64,000 bases of DNA, taken from positions 1,500,001 through 1,564,000 of the forward strand of contig WPIO01000071.1 of assembly GCA_009760855.2 (NCBI GenBank), in the 5' to 3' direction. The DNA is from Cristatella mucedo (taxonomy: Eukaryota > Bryozoa > Phylactolaemata > Cristatellidae). Below are positions 12,049 to 23,649 of the stretch, one piece after another; within the stretch, counting starts at the first letter, position 1, and each line of letters starts with the position of its first letter. The notes under the pieces are model-generated. The model had not been told where the DNA came from. It made no database searches and saw nothing but the letters and a program-made list of their open reading frames with translations. Made by a program: the position numbers and the translations under genes.

Positions 12049-12514
12049 TACGTTGCTCCCTCTCTCCCTTGCTCTGGCCTCTATAGCGCTTCGCTGGCTC
12101 TCGCATCAGCCTTGACCTACCAGTCATGCTTGGTCCTCCAGTCACGTGCTCTCTCGAGCCACCAGCTTCTTGTCTTATAGCCGTCTTGCTGCTCACTGCA
12201 CTCTTATTACTAAAATATTTTAGCGATCGGCTCTTTACTTCGTTCGCTTCACTGAACTCGTTCATAGATTCTGTCACCAGCTGCATCGACTCTGAGTAAT
12301 TTAAGTCGTAGCTAAATACAAACTTGTTCCGCTTATCTAATCATCGCCTCTGGAAAGTTTTTTTTTCCTAATGCTTGCTTACATGTACATGATCCTGTGG
12401 ATGATATCAAAAAGGGTTCCCAGTAGCCGCCGGTCCGAATGTCTTCGTGTGCTCGATTGCATATTTAACAAATAATTGCGCGCCACTAACTCTTGCCTAT
12501 CGCCTCTCTTACGG

Positions 12515-12730
12515 AGAGCTGCAAAGCACCTAGATTGAGATTTAGTTTTCTTAAGGCGGTATTTAAATACTGATGATCGTGAGAATCGTCGTTGTTAAGG
12601 TTCGCTCACTTGAGAATGTAGGCGGTAGGTTCAAGTCGCAGGCTATTTTCTATCGGCTACTGTAAGCAGGTTGATGGGCGCTGATGATATTCTGCTACCA
12701 TATGAATCAAGCTTACGAATCAGCTGACCT
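12515..12730 (+). mobile_element. Old SINE tail plus diverged SINE-2
   Basis: A tail-like stretch (AAAGCACCTAGATTGAGATT, then GGCGGTATTTAAATACTGAT) is followed by a B-box-like GGTTCAAGTCGC and SINE-2 body traces. The same pair is at 33685-33895 in unit 2, so it predates the duplication. Confidence 0.5.
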
Positions 12731-13409
12731 TAGCTTAACCTTGACCTTATCACACTCCTCTCGCAGAAGTTGCATTGCAGATGCACGCGAGAGCAGAATC
12801 TGGCTTACCACTGTGCTTCAGTCTCGATCGGTGCGGCACATGTCGGCTGTTTGTACAAACGCAGCCAGATAGTTAAGCGGGCCAGTTTGAGACCGAACAA
12901 AATAGACTAGGCACCCAGATTACCGGGCGCCTTGGGTAACTGAGGTCAAAATGTGTAACTGAGGTCGAAATGAGGTACACCAACAAGCTTTCAGAGTGCA
13001 TTCAGCTCACCTTAGTAGTCCAAAAAGCATTGTGTGCTACATTGTCATACCCACAGTGAGTGCCTATCCGAGAGCTCTCTGCCCAGACGAAGATTAGGCC
13101 AACAGCAGGTGAAATAAGTTCACAAATTCACAAAGCGATTCATTACGACTTGAGGATGAAAAGTCAGAATCAGCACAAATGTGACGCACGCGCGTCACGA
13201 GTCTCTCTCAAGAAGCCAATGTGCCCAGGGTTTTGCAGCGTCCATAAATAAAGAAAAAAGCTCGGGCCGCGTCTGTCTCCCGAGGTTGCATGTCATGCAA
13301 GACACGATAGTTATAGTCGCTGCTGGTCGCTGCCGCTCGCACGCTCTCCTGCATTTGCGGCTGCGCCACGACCGACAGGGCACGAGGCTGCTCGGAAAAG
13401 AGAGTGGCC

Positions 13410-13500
13410 ACAAGATGGTGGAACCGCTATTGTGGAGTCCATTCTGGTGGATCAGCAACGGTGGAATCCATGATGGTGGCTGCACGATGGTGAAGTCTAT
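13410..13500. repeat. Degenerate ATGGTGG repeats
   Basis: Several spaced copies of (A/G)ATGGTGG(A/C), read as CCACCAT on the other strand. The counterpart at 36536-36625 has a different copy arrangement. Confidence 0.6.
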
Positions 13501-14394
13501 TCCGAGGCCAGCACATGTCCGAGAAAGCCAGCGCGCTTCCGCAAGGACAACTCGAAGAACGATCGTTAGCTCATGATGGCCGTCAATAACATCACAAAAA
13601 TCGCATCACGGCGTCAGCACTTCAACGGCATTCGCTTCATTTGAGTGTCAATTAGATCGACTAACACACGACGTAACGGATTCGGTAAAGTGGGTCTACA
13701 GCTTGCATGTCGGCGATCCCTACTGACCTCGGTCGCCGGTGCGGCTTCACTAAAAATCTTGCAATTATTGTATTTCCCGGAAAAAAAACTTAAATAGAAA
13801 ATTAGTGCCAGCATGATTTCCCAGGGTACTCGCAATGTAAGCCGACTTAAAAAATGAGCCCCGGTTAAGGGTTGATGATATTGCACCAAAGAAAACATTC
13901 TACGATCGAATGGAAGTCCTTGTTTACATCGAAAATAAATTAAGAGAAATCAGCAAGGAAACTTGATGAAGCCTAGCCTGCAAGACTTTGGCGCAGAATT
14001 CATGGATACAGTCAGAAACAGCTTCGCTGATCTTGCAGTGTGAGCAGATTACAAGGAAAACAAGTGCTCATTTGATAAAATTTCTGGTGCTGGTCATTGG
14101 AAATTGAGGTCCGTGGTTCTACACGAAATAGATACGCCAGATATTCAGGCCGGAATTCGTAGGTTTGAACACAGACGACAATCTTCCAGAAAAATATGAC
14201 GACATGAACGCATTTGAATGTATGCAGTTTTTGTACGTGAATAAATGTAAATTATTGTACGTCAATAAATGCATATCGTCTTACATTGAAAAATGACATC
14301 CCTTGAAAATAAGCCCTAATGTGGTTTTTCGATCAACCATTAATACAAGACGTTATGTAAGACACTATAATAAAATCTATATAATATATATGCA

Positions 14395-14474
14395 TATGTA
14401 TACTATAATATGTATCTCCGTCAGTATATACATTATATATATATATATATACATATATATTATAATATGCACAT

Positions 14475-14506
<32 letters not shown>

Positions 14507-14512
14507 TACATA
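14395..14512. repeat. (TA)n/(CA)n compound microsatellite
   Basis: Alternating TA runs with a short CA run in the middle, in the A-B spacer. Confidence 0.9.
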
Positions 14513-15271
14513 AGACGTTAATATAAGCTGCATTTTCGGAAAAATTCGAAAGCATGAAACTGGTAAATTTATCAAATATTTTACTTTGGTGGATATCTCC
14601 GATCAGTTCTTCGGGAGCTGTGATTGATCATCTAGGTAGGTTGGGCCGCTCATTTCGGAGGATCGATTAACGCGGTTATCTCGGGCTTCCTGAAACTTTT
14701 CAAAACGGCCGTCGAGAGCACTACTGCAGAAGTTCGCTCACTGTCAGCAGCTCAGTAAAACTAATGAGGTCAAGTCAGATCAAGTCAGGGTCCATGAAGA
14801 TTCGCCCCAGTTGGCACAATGTACCTAAACTAGCTCTGATATAGATGAAAATACATGGCACAGTAGGATCAAAGTGCAAAGACCTCAAGCCAGCACTGGC
14901 AATTATCTAAGTGCACAAACCTTAAGCATGCACAAACAGGGTTCAGGGTGCAAAGACCACGACCCAGCTGGCAAGGGCTGTAGATAAGATCCGGCCGGGC
15001 TTGTCCAATGGTGCCGTGCAAGGCCAGCTCACAGCCAAAACTGACAAAATACAGACAACTGAGCAGCAGCAGTGAGTACTGTGCGTGCGAATGCATAGGC
15101 CGGAATCGCCTCGAGGAGGCTGAGCTGCCGGCAGCTTTCGTGTAAGAACGGCCGGCCCAGATGCAAAGAGCATGTTCGGACTACTGCCTGAGGTGACCGA
15201 GAAGCAAACCAGCTGTCTGAACTAACAAGGCAGGAGCAGCATCAAAGAATTGCAGGCCAACGAAGCCAAGC

Positions 15272-15277
15272 TTTATT
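15272..15277 (-). terminator. Candidate poly(A) signal of gene B
   Basis: AATAAA on the minus strand, 513 bases after the TAA stop of gene B. The same hexamer sits at the same distance in gene C. The whole interval between stop and hexamer is nearly identical in the two copies, as expected for a 3' UTR. Confidence 0.55.
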
Positions 15278-15789
15278 ATGTCGAGGTCTTCCGAAGAACG
15301 AACTGACTCGATCGATCAGCCGAGTTCGTTTGAACTGCAGCCAACCAAGGAATGCATTTTGCTCCAAGCAGCCCGCAAGTGCAGAACGCCGGTCGATGGA
15401 GAAGGTTTACTGACTAAAATCACTGGCGACTGGACCACCCTCTCCGAACGGCTGGGACAAGCTCGAAGCCACGAATTACAGTACATACAGGGTCCTATGG
15501 CACGCTCTAAGGAACATCTCGATCTGATTTATCTGATCGTGTCACCTACTCACCAACGCTGCCGAACGCAGCGTCTCAAGAGCTCCAGGAAACATTCCTG
15601 CACAAGTTCCGAGGTAGAGTGGAGCTAGGAGAAAGGTCATGGGAAGGGGCCCCAGCTGCTGCTGCCAAACAGCAGGGCTTGGTCTCTGCCTAATCCACCA
15701 GCCATTGGAGCCAGAACAAAAGTTTCGGTAGTCGATCAAGCTCTCTCGCAGCCGACTTGTGGCACAGCCGTCGGCATCACGTCAGCCAC
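15272..15789 (-). other. Gene B 3' UTR (inferred)
   Basis: This is the interval between the stop codon and the AATAAA signal. Apart from one T/C difference near 15331 it looks identical, without gaps, to 38728-39245. The plus-strand 116-codon frame inside it (15278-15628) is identical in both copies, but with so few changes codon constraint cannot be tested. Confidence 0.6.
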
Positions 15790-18700
15790 TTACTGCCACG
15801 GACCCCAGACTCCACCGTGGTACTTGGGGTCGCATCTCGGGTCAGGCGGTGGGTACCAGACCGGAACTGCTGTCGACTCGTAGTAGCTCAGCCTGTCGAG
15901 CAGTTGGCGCACGACTTCCGGGTACCTGGCTGACACATCGATGCGTTCGCTGGGATCACTGACGACGTCGAACAGCCAAATGTTCTTGACCGGCTTCGCA
16001 TCGTTGACTGCCCAGCTCTCTGACTGCTGTTGGTGATCGATAATCTGGAGGCTTGATTCGGCGTCTGCTCCATGTTAAGAAAAAATCGAGAGTTTCAGGT
16101 GATAGAGGTACAAGCCACAAAGTTTCAGGCGATACAGATACAGGTGAAATAGTTACAGGTGCATTCTCTCGTGCATCGTCTGTACTCGCATTATAAGTAT
16201 GCACAAAAAGCACAGAACGCCACATTATAACTGGGAGCCTATGATGACACGTCAAGCAATTTCGAGAAGTACACAGCTCGAAGGACTTCTAGGGAAGTCT
16301 TGCATCACAAACTCAACGAAATCGCAGGAGCAGGGCCAGAGAGCAGAGGGCAAAGGGCGAACACGAGATGGTGAACTGATCATCGGTCTAGGAACATGAA
16401 AAAGAATGTGATGCTGCTATTGGTCAAATTAGACCTACCGATGTCAGTGCAGGCACTTCAAGCCTGTTGCTAGGGCAAAATGACACTCTAAGCAGCTCAA
16501 GGCAACTCTGGCACTCAAGCGAAACCAACACCAACAGAAGGCCTCAGCAGGGGATCACTAGGCAGCGGCCCCGGTGTCTGACCACGGTGTGTTGGCTAGA
16601 TGAGAGATGCGATCGACCTGGTAGCACCTGGTTGCACCAGGAACTCACCTGGAGCGCCCATAGCCCGCGGTGACTGGAGGAAACTCATGCTGCTCATGGG
16701 AGAAGGCCTGACTTGACTCGCGAGCATCTTCTCAAGATGACTGGTAAATCAACCAATCAATTAAGGATCGATGATTGATCAATGATTGATCGAGTTCCCT
16801 TTGTTCAGACCTCTTTCCCTCTGAGCGAAGTGTAGCTGCAACACTGAGGTAGCTGCAAGTCCATGCTATTGCGACGAGTCTTTCGGTAAGTTATTCACAC
16901 CTTATTAGTAAGTTCCAGTCTGGCTTTAGAGCTAATCACTCCACAGAGTCAGCATTGCTTCGGGTATACAACGACCTGCTTAGGAATGCAGACATGGGTA
17001 GAGTGTCTCTGCTTGTTTTGCTCGATCTTTCGGCAGCTTTTGATACCATCGATCACAAAGTTCTTCTAGAGCGCCTCTCATCTCGCCTGGGCATCACTGG
17101 CACTGCTCTGCAGTGATTCAGGTCCTATCTCAGTGGGAGACTCCAGAGTATTGACGTGAATGGACAAAGATCATCTGAAGTACCTCTGAAATATGGAGTA
17201 CCTCAGGGCTCAGTGCTAGGTCCGGTTCTTTTCACGGTTTATACTCTGCCTCTTGCTGATGTGATTGCCAAGCACAATCTAGGCTTTCGCTTCTATGCGG
17301 ATGACACTCAGTTGTACCTTTGCTTTGATCCCTCCCAGCCTTCGAGCACCTCAAATTCTCTCAACTCACTTGCTGCATGCATTGATGACATCTGCACATG
17401 GGTGGCAGCAAATTTTCTAAAACTAAACGATGATAAAACTAACTTACTAGTTATGGGAAAAGCCAGTGTGATTCAAAGATTGGAAAAGCTGACTCTCAAA
17501 ATTGGCTCTGCCAGCATATCTCCTGTTGCATCAGCTCGAAATCTAGGTGTCATATTCCAAAGCGACCTCTCGTTAGACGACCATATCAGCTCCACAGTCA
17601 AATCTGCCTATTTTCAGCTCCATAACATTACTAAAATTCGGGCTTGTTTAGATAAAGATACTACGTCCAAGTTGGTCCATGCATTCGTGACATCCCTTCT
17701 CGACATCGGCAACTCACTGCTTACTGGCCTACCAGCATGTGCGATCAGGCGATTGCAGCTGGTGCAAAACTCTGCAGCTAGGCTTGTCTGTCGTGAGCAT
17801 CGCACTTGCCACATTACTCCACTTCTCGCCGACCTGCACTGGCTACCAGTCAAGCAACGGATTGACTTCAAGGTTTTGTCGCTCACTTTTAGGCCCCTTC
17901 ATTCTATGGCTCCAGCCTATCTGTTAGATATACTCCCCCATCAGGCCAAGCATCGTACCACTGGCTTTTCAGAATCCAACAGTCTACAAATACCTCGTAC
18001 AAACCTTAAATCCTTTGAAGACGGTGCATTTAGTTCGTATGCTCCCAAAGCCTGGAACTCTCTCCCGACCTTCGTCAGAACATTCCCTGACCTGACCACA
18101 TTTAAAAGAAACTTAAAAACACCTATTTAGGACAGCATTTAGTGGGTCCCTGTGATTCGTCCTTGATGTGCTTATGCGTGCTGACACTGTGCATGCTGCC
18201 ACTAACCACATTTGCATGCTGACCCTGTGCATGTCACCCCTAATCATATTATTCATTTCGTTTGTTTGTCAAGCATGATTTTACTTACCATTCAATTGTA
18301 TTTCCCTTTGCAGCAAATGTAAAGCGCCTAGAAAGAGATTAAGTTCTCTGAGGGCGCTTTATCAAGTGTATTATTATTATTATTATTGTTATTATTAAGT
18401 TATCTTTGGCAAAGCAACTTCCGACACCGCGACTACGTTCCTTTAACCATCACTAGTTCTAATGTTAATGCAAGTTCTAATGGAATCACGACGATAGCAT
18501 TTACATGCAGACATTACAAAAGCAGACGAGTGACTTCGGCTGCTTGAGATGGCCAGTTCGAGACCAACGTCAAGGTCATATTAAGCATCGCTGGGCTGAG
18601 GCGGACGCGGCTCGAGACATGCTCACAGGGCTGAAGCAAAGAGTGGATCGAGCACGGCCAATGTTTACGGCGACTATACCTTTGAGCGGCAGTGGCTGCA

Positions 18701-18945
18701 GGTGGAGGTCGTCGCCCGGCGGTGGCACCCAGCTGTCGAATCCTGGATCGCCTGTCAGCAGCTTCCATTTGCCCACTCGGATGGCTGCCTGGCGACTCGT
18801 GTTGAACGTATCATTGTACAGCGGCTGACCGAGCGCTGGATACAGCGGGTCGATGTTGTGCAGGATCTCCTGCAGCACGATGCAGCATGCGCTCCGGCTG
18901 CTGCTGCTGCTGCTGCATCACCACTGCTGCTGCTGCTGCATCACC

Positions 18946-18980
<35 letters not shown>

Positions 18981-19516
18981 ATCACCACTGCTGCTGCTGC
19001 TGCTGCTGCTACTGCATCGCCACTGCTGCATCGCCACTGCTGCATCGCCACTGCTGCATCGCCACTACTGCTGCTGCACCGCTGCTGCTGCTGCTGCCAC
19101 TGCTATTGCTGCTACTGCATCCCCACTGCTGCTGCTGCACTGCTGCAGAGGCACCAGCACCGACAGGACACCAAGCTTAGGCTGTACAGCAGAGCCTTGT
19201 CGCCTGGCAGAATGGCAGGTGCGTGGCTAGCTGAGTGGCTAGAAGCACCAGAACACTTACCGGACGGGGGCTGGCAGCTCCCTCGCTAAGCGTCGGCCAC
19301 TGGTCGTAGCCGTCCAGGCCGTAGTCGGGCAGAGAGCCGCCGGCCACTCCCACAAGGGTCGGATACCAGTCGGACACGTGCATCAGCTCGCTGCTGACGA
19401 CGCCGGAACGCGGCAGTGCCGGACCGCTGACGAACGCCACGCCTCGGACGCCTGCACGGCAGCGAGGACGAACCGCTTCAGCGACCTGCCGGCGAGCTGG
19501 GAGTTGGCTGCTCGGG

Positions 19517-19608
<92 letters not shown>

Positions 19609-20001
19609 GAGAGAGAGCTGCAGCCTGCATCCTGCGTTCTCGAGAGAGCACTGGCTGTGCGTTCCAAACACTTCCAGGAGTGAGAAGTGGTCGTAAAACT
19701 GTGTCTACGATTAAAAGCAGCTTACGATCTTCGAATAAAATTATGCTAGCACTAGCAGATCTGCCCGAACGACCTCAAAAGCTTTTGGTGGTCATAGCAC
19801 AGCGCAAATAGTTAAAGTTGCAGGGGAACGTGCACTGCTGGAGAAAAATATTCAACCCGGTGTCGGAAAGATCTCACTTGTGTGTACGTGTGCCAAAACA
19901 GCATCGGTTGCCGAGAAATGAATCACGACGTCCATGATCACTCACTACCCTTTCTTGGTATATACCATGACGACTCTAAAAGCTATGGATGTTTTCTCAT
20001 T

Positions 20002-20040
<39 letters not shown>

Positions 20041-20047
20041 GGTGCAA

Positions 20048-20099
<52 letters not shown>

Positions 20100-20522
20100 T
20101 TGCAGGTATGGCCAAATCGGGACTTCTCTAAATGAACGGCAGCGAACATGATTACAGAACAACATGCGATACCATATTTGGGCCCAACAATTTGAAGCAC
20201 ATTTGAAAGCACCTTTACGGCCAGTCTTTCCTGCTACTAGTCACGAGTGCTTTCAGTAGCAGAATTAGAAAAATAGCGTGATTAAGCTTCCTACGGTGGA
20301 GCAAATGCATTGCAGGTCAAGGTGGGCTTTCTGCTTCGCTTTAAACGATGCAAAGTCAAGGACCAGTCGTGAAGCCAGTCGGAAGAAATCACAGAGATTA
20401 AGCAAACAGGGACCGTGGGCATTGTATCCAAAGCATTTGAGGATGGCTAGATGTTCAGCAAACGAGTCAGAGCAGTGGATAGTATGCCTGGAAGCCTAGG
20501 GCTATAGGTACAATTATAAGTG

Positions 20523-20565
<43 letters not shown>

Positions 20566-23500
20566 ATATATTGCAGAGTATATTACATGTATCCTTATTT
20601 GTGACATCCCGTCTTGACTTCTGTAACTCACTGCTTGCTGGCCTACCTGCATGTGCAATCAGGCGATTGCAGCTGGTGCAAAACTCCACAGCAAGGCTTG
20701 TCTGTCGTGAGCGATGCAGTTGCCACATCACACCACTTCTCGCCGACCTGCAATGGCTCCCAGTCAAGCAACGCATCGACTTCAAGGTTTTATCGCTCAT
20801 TTTTAGGTCACTTCATTCTTTGGCTCCAGCCAATCTCTCAGATCTACTCCCCAGCCACGACAAGCATCGTACCACCTGCTTTTCGGAATCCAACAGTTTA
20901 CCAATAACTCGTACAAACCTCAAATCCTTTGGAGACCGTGCATTGAGTTTGTATGCTCTCAAAGCCTCAAACTCCCTCCCGACTTGCGTCAGAACGTCCC
21001 CTGAGTTGACCACGTTTCAAAAGAACTTAAAAGCACCTATTTAGGACAGCATTCAGTGGGTCCCTTTGATTCGTCCCTCGTGTGCTTGCGTGTGCTGACA
21101 CTGTGCATGCTGCCACTAACCACATTTGCATGCTGACCGTGTGCATGTCACCCCTAACCATTTTATTCATGTTGTTTATCAAAAATGATATTACTCAAAA
21201 TTCAATTGCGTTTCCCTTTGGAGCAAATGTAAAGCGCCTAGAAAGAGATTGAGTTCTCTGAGGGCACATTATCAAGTGCATTATTATTATTATTATTAGT
21301 AGTAGTAGTAGTATTGCCTATGGCCTTGATACATGCTAGCTGTGCACACAGCTGCCACACTCAGAATTTATACTTTGCATCTGTACTTGCGCTAGTGAAG
21401 GCAGGTCTGGACCCTAAGTTATAAGAAAAACCTCATTTCTACCTCCACCGACCAAAGCACAGCAATCGCACTCAAATGCCTGCTCTTACCTCCTTCCCAG
21501 TAGGTTCCTTTTCGGCCTCGCAGAGGCCAGTTATTGCCGCCGTAGAGCGTCTGGCCGCCATTGTCCGTCGTGAACACGAGCAGCGTGTCGTCCCACAGGC
21601 CAGCGTCCTGCAGGGCCCGAGTGACGTTGCCGACAGCCTCGTCCATGGCTGCAACCATGCCTGCATAGGTGCGCCGGTCTGTGCTGTTGATAAAGCCGTA
21701 GGGCTGCTCGTACTGTGCCGGCACCTAGGGTGGATTTATGGATGTCATAATGCGAAAAGCCTAGCACTCGGCAAGCTCTAGTTTCGTGACTGATGATACA
21801 GCCAAACTGAGGTATTAGCAAACTGGGCAAAACAAGTACTGCTCGGAGGCTGAAAAGCTAAAAACGGGCTCGTTGCTACTGTGACGTAGCCCTTGGTGAA
21901 TCACCAAAAGCATCTGCATGCAATTTGGTCGCACCCCAGTCCGATTTGACCTTCGACCTAGACGATTTAGACATCTGTCTGCAGTCAAGCATGCCTAATT
22001 GCAGCTACGCCACCTTGCAAAAATTTGGGCCTGTTTAACTAGCATGCCACATCCAAGTTGGATCATGAGTTTGCCACAACTTGTCTCGACTTCTGTCGCT
22101 CGCTTCTCGCAGGTCATACGTAATAAAAAGCTCCAAGCGTCGGTGAAAAACTCAACGTTTAGGCTTGTCTGTCGTGAAGGCTGCAAGTGCCACATTATGT
22201 CACGCCTCACCGACATCTCTGCCCATTAAAGCAAGAAAGTGCGTCCTTCCATAATGCGGCAAGATGGAGACAAGTACTTTCGGGAGTGATGTATAATAGA
22301 GGTGTAATAGACGACACAATACTGTGACTCAGTGAATCGAGTACACAGGCAGTGAGCTCTAGTAATATAATATATGAACTGACTTAACAGCCTCATGTAT
22401 AGCGGCAAATGTATAGCGTATATATTGCATAGTGGCAAAAGAGCCTTAATCGCTATGACCACAACTTACAGTCGGCAACAAAAATCGCCCAGTGCACGAT
22501 TCGAACCCTCGACATTGGTCGTGAACAGCAAGCACCTCATCTCCAGCACTGTCTCCCCATCAAGCGGCATCGAATTCACGGTTCAGTCAGTCACTTTCAT
22601 GTCCATTTATTCTCTTCCACTAGCCAATCAATCAGAACCACTCCATTATTAGGCTGTGCATCGTACCACGTGCTCTTCTGACAAACTCGAGCCGTGTAGC
22701 TGTGCCACGAGATAACATGAAACCCTTTGCAAACCGAGTACTAAGTGTCGTTTGATCCGCGCAGCAGAGAGCCAGCCGATGCCCAGCACCAACAGCTTAT
22801 TCCAACGAACGGAGCCCAACGGCGCACGGCTCCTTTCGGCCATTTCTACCACTCGACTGCCGGCCACAACTCATCCTGCGAGTTGGTGGGAGGACAAAGC
22901 CGGCCTGTGGATAAACCACAGCCGTCAGACCACAGCTGGGCACCCACAGCTGGGCACCGTTCTGCCCCTAAGCCACTACCGGTCTGCCTGACTAGCAGTG
23001 TGCCGGCGAGCCCAGCGATCTGTTCCATGCACAGAGAACCACATTAAGTTTGTATGCTCTCAAAGCTTGGAACTCACTCAGCTCTGAGACTTGAAGCCAT
23101 TTAAAAAAATGGAGAACCCAACCGTTCTTCACACTATTTGCTGGGCCCCAGTGAATTACCCTTTGTGTACTATTTCGCAAAGATGGTGTGCATCGTATTA
23201 CTACTATCCCTTAGACATGCTTACCTTGAAATTTTAAAGTGCTTAATTAGATTTAGTTCTCTTAGGGATTCTGCAAACATTTCTTGTTGCAATTATAATT
23301 TTTTTAAATTCATGAGCAAACTCTGTGACTTTCGCGTTCTTGCAGTGGGGAAACGTTCGAGAAGAAAACTAGTACAGCAGCAGCAGCAGCAGCAGAATGA
23401 CGTCACCAGTGGTGGTATGACGTCACGAACAGTCATCAGTGCGAGGCTCTCTCGGTGGCTCGGTAGCCTAAAGAATTAAGGGACATTCCAAAGCTCGAGT

Positions 23501-23602
23501 GAGCTCCTCACGTTTGCCTGGGAAACCTAACCCTATCGTGCACTTTGGCAATGCAAGAAAAATAGAGCAGTACGTGCTCGCACATACATTGGCCAGTACG
23601 CG

Positions 23603-23649
<47 letters not shown>

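Larger units (their letters stand above)
10639..15271. other. Spacer between genes A and B
   Basis: 10639-11450 is GC-rich with many CpG and probably holds the gene A promoter; a 161-codon minus-strand frame (11361-10876) there is unassigned. Then follow SINE-1 (11618-11757), the start of the duplicated block (11843), a CT run (12012-12048), SINE tails (12515-12730), degenerate ATGGTGG repeats (13410-13500), two nearby AATAAA on the plus strand (14240-14270) and AT repeats (14395-14512). 14520-15200 matches 37900-38640 and holds nothing recognisable. Confidence 0.65.
19452..21489 (-). other. Gene B intron 4
   Basis: It holds a (GA)n run (19520-19617), TA runs (20004-20098 and 20520-20575) and a LINE-A copy (20585-21315). 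Remaining parts (19620-20000, 20110-20515, 21320-21489) partly match gene C intron 4 and show no gene. Confidence 0.7.

Noticed and set aside
17156-18130. 324-codon RT frame as a host gene
   Set aside because: It is the 3' part of a 5'-truncated LINE with an upstream stop codon, (ATT)n tail and target repeat.
18702-19289. 195-codon Ala/Cys/His-rich frame
   Set aside because: It comes from the CTG repeat tract in gene B intron 5 and runs through exon 6 on the opposite strand.
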